A DNA stretch of 13,480 bases. Origin: Pseudomonadota bacterium. GTDB taxonomy: Bacteria; Pseudomonadota; Gammaproteobacteria; Steroidobacterales; Steroidobacteraceae. Shown here piece by piece: positions 12,745 to 13,480 of the stretch. The notes beneath the pieces were generated by a model, which searched no databases, was not told the DNA's origin, and saw nothing but the letters and a program-made list of their open reading frames with translations. How positions within the stretch are numbered: the stretch's first letter is position 1; the number at the start of each line of letters is the position of its first letter. The translations under genes were made by a program, and so were the position numbers. The DNA is taken from NCBI GenBank assembly GCA_021817875.1, contig JAKAFQ010000046.1, forward strand, positions 1 to 13,480, written 5' to 3'.

Positions 12745-13209
12745 GTGAACATTCTCTTCGTGTGTCTTGGTAACATCTGCCGCTCGCCGACGGCGGAGGC
12801 GGTATTCCGTACGATCGCCTCGAGGGAGCTTCCCGACCGCGAATGGGTGGTCGATTCGGCCGGCACGGCCGGCTATCACATCGGCGATCCGCCTGACCGG
12901 CGCACCTGCGAAGCCGCGGCGCGCCGCGGCTACGATCTGTCCGATCTGCGGGCGCGCGTCATCGAGCCGGGGGACTTCGAGCGTTTCGATCTGATCCTCG
13001 CGATGGATCGGCAGAACCTGAACACCCTCGAGCGGCACGGGCCGCCGCAGGCCCGCACGCGCATCAGGCTGTTCCTGGACTACGCGCCGCAGGCCGGCGT
13101 CGACGAGGTGCCGGATCCCTACTACGGCGGGGTCAATGGCTTCGAGCACGTGCTCGATCTGATCGAGGCCGCGTCACACGGATTGTGTCGCGCGCTGCAG
13201 GATCATTGA
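12745..13209 (+). CDS. Low-molecular-weight protein tyrosine phosphatase
   Basis: This 154-residue cytoplasmic phosphatase removes phosphate from phosphotyrosine through a cysteinyl-phosphate intermediate. The P-loop C(X)5R is near the N-terminus in MNILFVCLGNICRSPTAEAV, with C7 as nucleophile and R13 binding phosphate. The general acid D124 is in VPDPYYGG. VDSAGTAGYHIGDPPDRRT (36-54) is also typical. The start is GTG at 12745 with AGAGG 4 nt upstream. The ATG two bases earlier is followed at once by a stop, so it cannot start the protein. The length is normal. The gene faces the RNase E tail with 9 nt between stops and shows no functional link to the catabolic genes. It looks like a resident chromosomal gene rather than an exopolysaccharide-cluster Wzb. 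Confidence 0.93.
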   Translation: MNILFVCLGNICRSPTAEAVFRTIASRELPDREWVVDSAGTAGYHIGDPPDRRTCEAAARRGYDLSDLRARVIEPGDFERFDLILAMDRQNLNTLERHGPPQARTRIRLFLDYAPQAGVDEVPDPYYGGVNGFEHVLDLIEAASHGLCRALQDH

Positions 13210-13227
13210 TCTGAAGCATCATTGATC
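13202..13227. repeat. Duplicated palindromic decamer ATCATTGATC across two convergent stops
   Basis: ATCATTGATC occurs at 13202-13211 and 13218-13227, and each copy is nearly self-complementary around its central T. The first copy contains the phosphatase stop codon and the second the RNase E stop codon. The pair can form a short imperfect hairpin, and may contribute to bidirectional termination or simply reflect the shared codons. There is no T-tract. Confidence 0.35.
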
Positions 13228-13480
13228 GGAGCCGTGTCCCCCCGGTTTCCAGTCCGTGGGCGTGGAGGACCACACCACGTACGGCTTGCTCTCCTGCGAC
13301 GGCTGCTCGCCGCCTGCGCCCGAAGGCTCGAAATGCACCGGAGGGGCCTGCGGCTCCTCATGGCGGACCAGGGTCTCGTGCGGCGGCGCGCTGGGGCGGC
13401 GCGGCTCGGCTGCCTCGCCCTGCGGCGGTGCAGTCGTGACGGGGGCGGCCGCGGCGCGCGTGTCCTCCCGCTCGCTGCCC
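13219..13480 (-). CDS. rne: Ribonuclease E-like protein, C-terminal tail (partial)
   Basis: The last 86 codons of a minus-strand gene enter from the right edge and stop at TGA (13219-13221). The sequence is rich in Pro, Ala, Glu and Gln, as expected for a disordered tail, and ends with ESKPYVVWSSTPTDWKPGGH then GSDQ. The KPYVVWSS segment near the C-terminus is characteristic, to my knowledge, of RNase E in Xanthomonadales and related gammaproteobacteria. In RNase E the disordered C-terminal half scaffolds the RNA degradosome, while the catalytic N-terminal half, not visible here, cleaves single-stranded RNA. Low complexity over most of the fragment makes the call depend on that short motif. 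The gene is convergent with the phosphatase gene. Confidence 0.7.
   Translation of the reverse strand, partial: GSEREDTRAAAAPVTTAPPQGEAAEPRRPSAPPHETLVRHEEPQAPPVHFEPSGAGGEQPSQESKPYVVWSSTPTDWKPGGHGSDQ

Noticed and set aside
12711..12773. Small ORF ATG...TAA (20 codons) overlapping the phosphatase start
   Set aside because: It could be a leader peptide, but there is no clear RBS and the candidate transcription start falls on its ATG, so it is not supported.
1..13480. CRISPR array, tRNA/rRNA genes, insertion sequences or prophage genes
   Set aside because: No spaced direct repeats, tRNA cloverleaf, transposase or phage-like proteins were seen on either strand.

Overview
This is a GC-rich, tightly packed proteobacterial window. 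The right edge carries the C-terminal tail of an RNase E-like protein, ending in a KPYVVWSS segment as in gammaproteobacterial RNase E. Together with the TonB-dependent receptor and Spinster-like MFS permease, this suggests a catabolically versatile gammaproteobacterium of the Nevskiales/Steroidobacteraceae/Xanthomonadales type. That placement is inferred from protein resemblance only.

Positions 1 to about 12.4 kb form an aromatic-compound catabolic cluster. From left to right it contains: the start of an HpaB-type two-component flavin hydroxylase (minus, cut by the edge); a TonB-dependent outer-membrane receptor (minus); a divergent MFS permease (plus); an IclR-type regulator (plus); an aldehyde dehydrogenase and a class III (LigB-type) extradiol dioxygenase, transcribed together on the minus strand; a divergent plus-strand pair, an aromatic/aspartate-type aminotransferase overlapping a class A FAD aromatic hydroxylase by ATGA; an HpaC-type flavin reductase (minus); and a divergent fumarylacetoacetate-hydrolase-family enzyme (plus). 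From 12.4 kb onwards come about 340 bases without a convincing gene, then a low-molecular-weight protein tyrosine phosphatase and the convergent RNase E tail, which look like ordinary chromosomal genes.

The parts fit a ring-hydroxylation and meta-cleavage route. The receptor and permease would import substrate. The aminotransferase would deaminate an aromatic amino acid or a related compound. One or two flavin hydroxylases (class A FMO; HpaB with HpaC reductase) would make a catechol. The class III dioxygenase would open the ring, and the aldehyde dehydrogenase and FAH-type C-C hydrolase would process the product. IclR is the likely regulator. The combination resembles the Hpa (homoprotocatechuate) and Mhp routes but matches neither, and no hydratase or aldolase is seen. 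The true substrate cannot be read from the sequence.

The strongest regulatory signals are two. A perfect 16-bp palindrome sits inside the spacer of a good sigma-70 promoter for the receptor. A 15-bp motif (13 of 15 identical) lies exactly 48 bp before the ATG of both the aminotransferase and the FAH-family gene.
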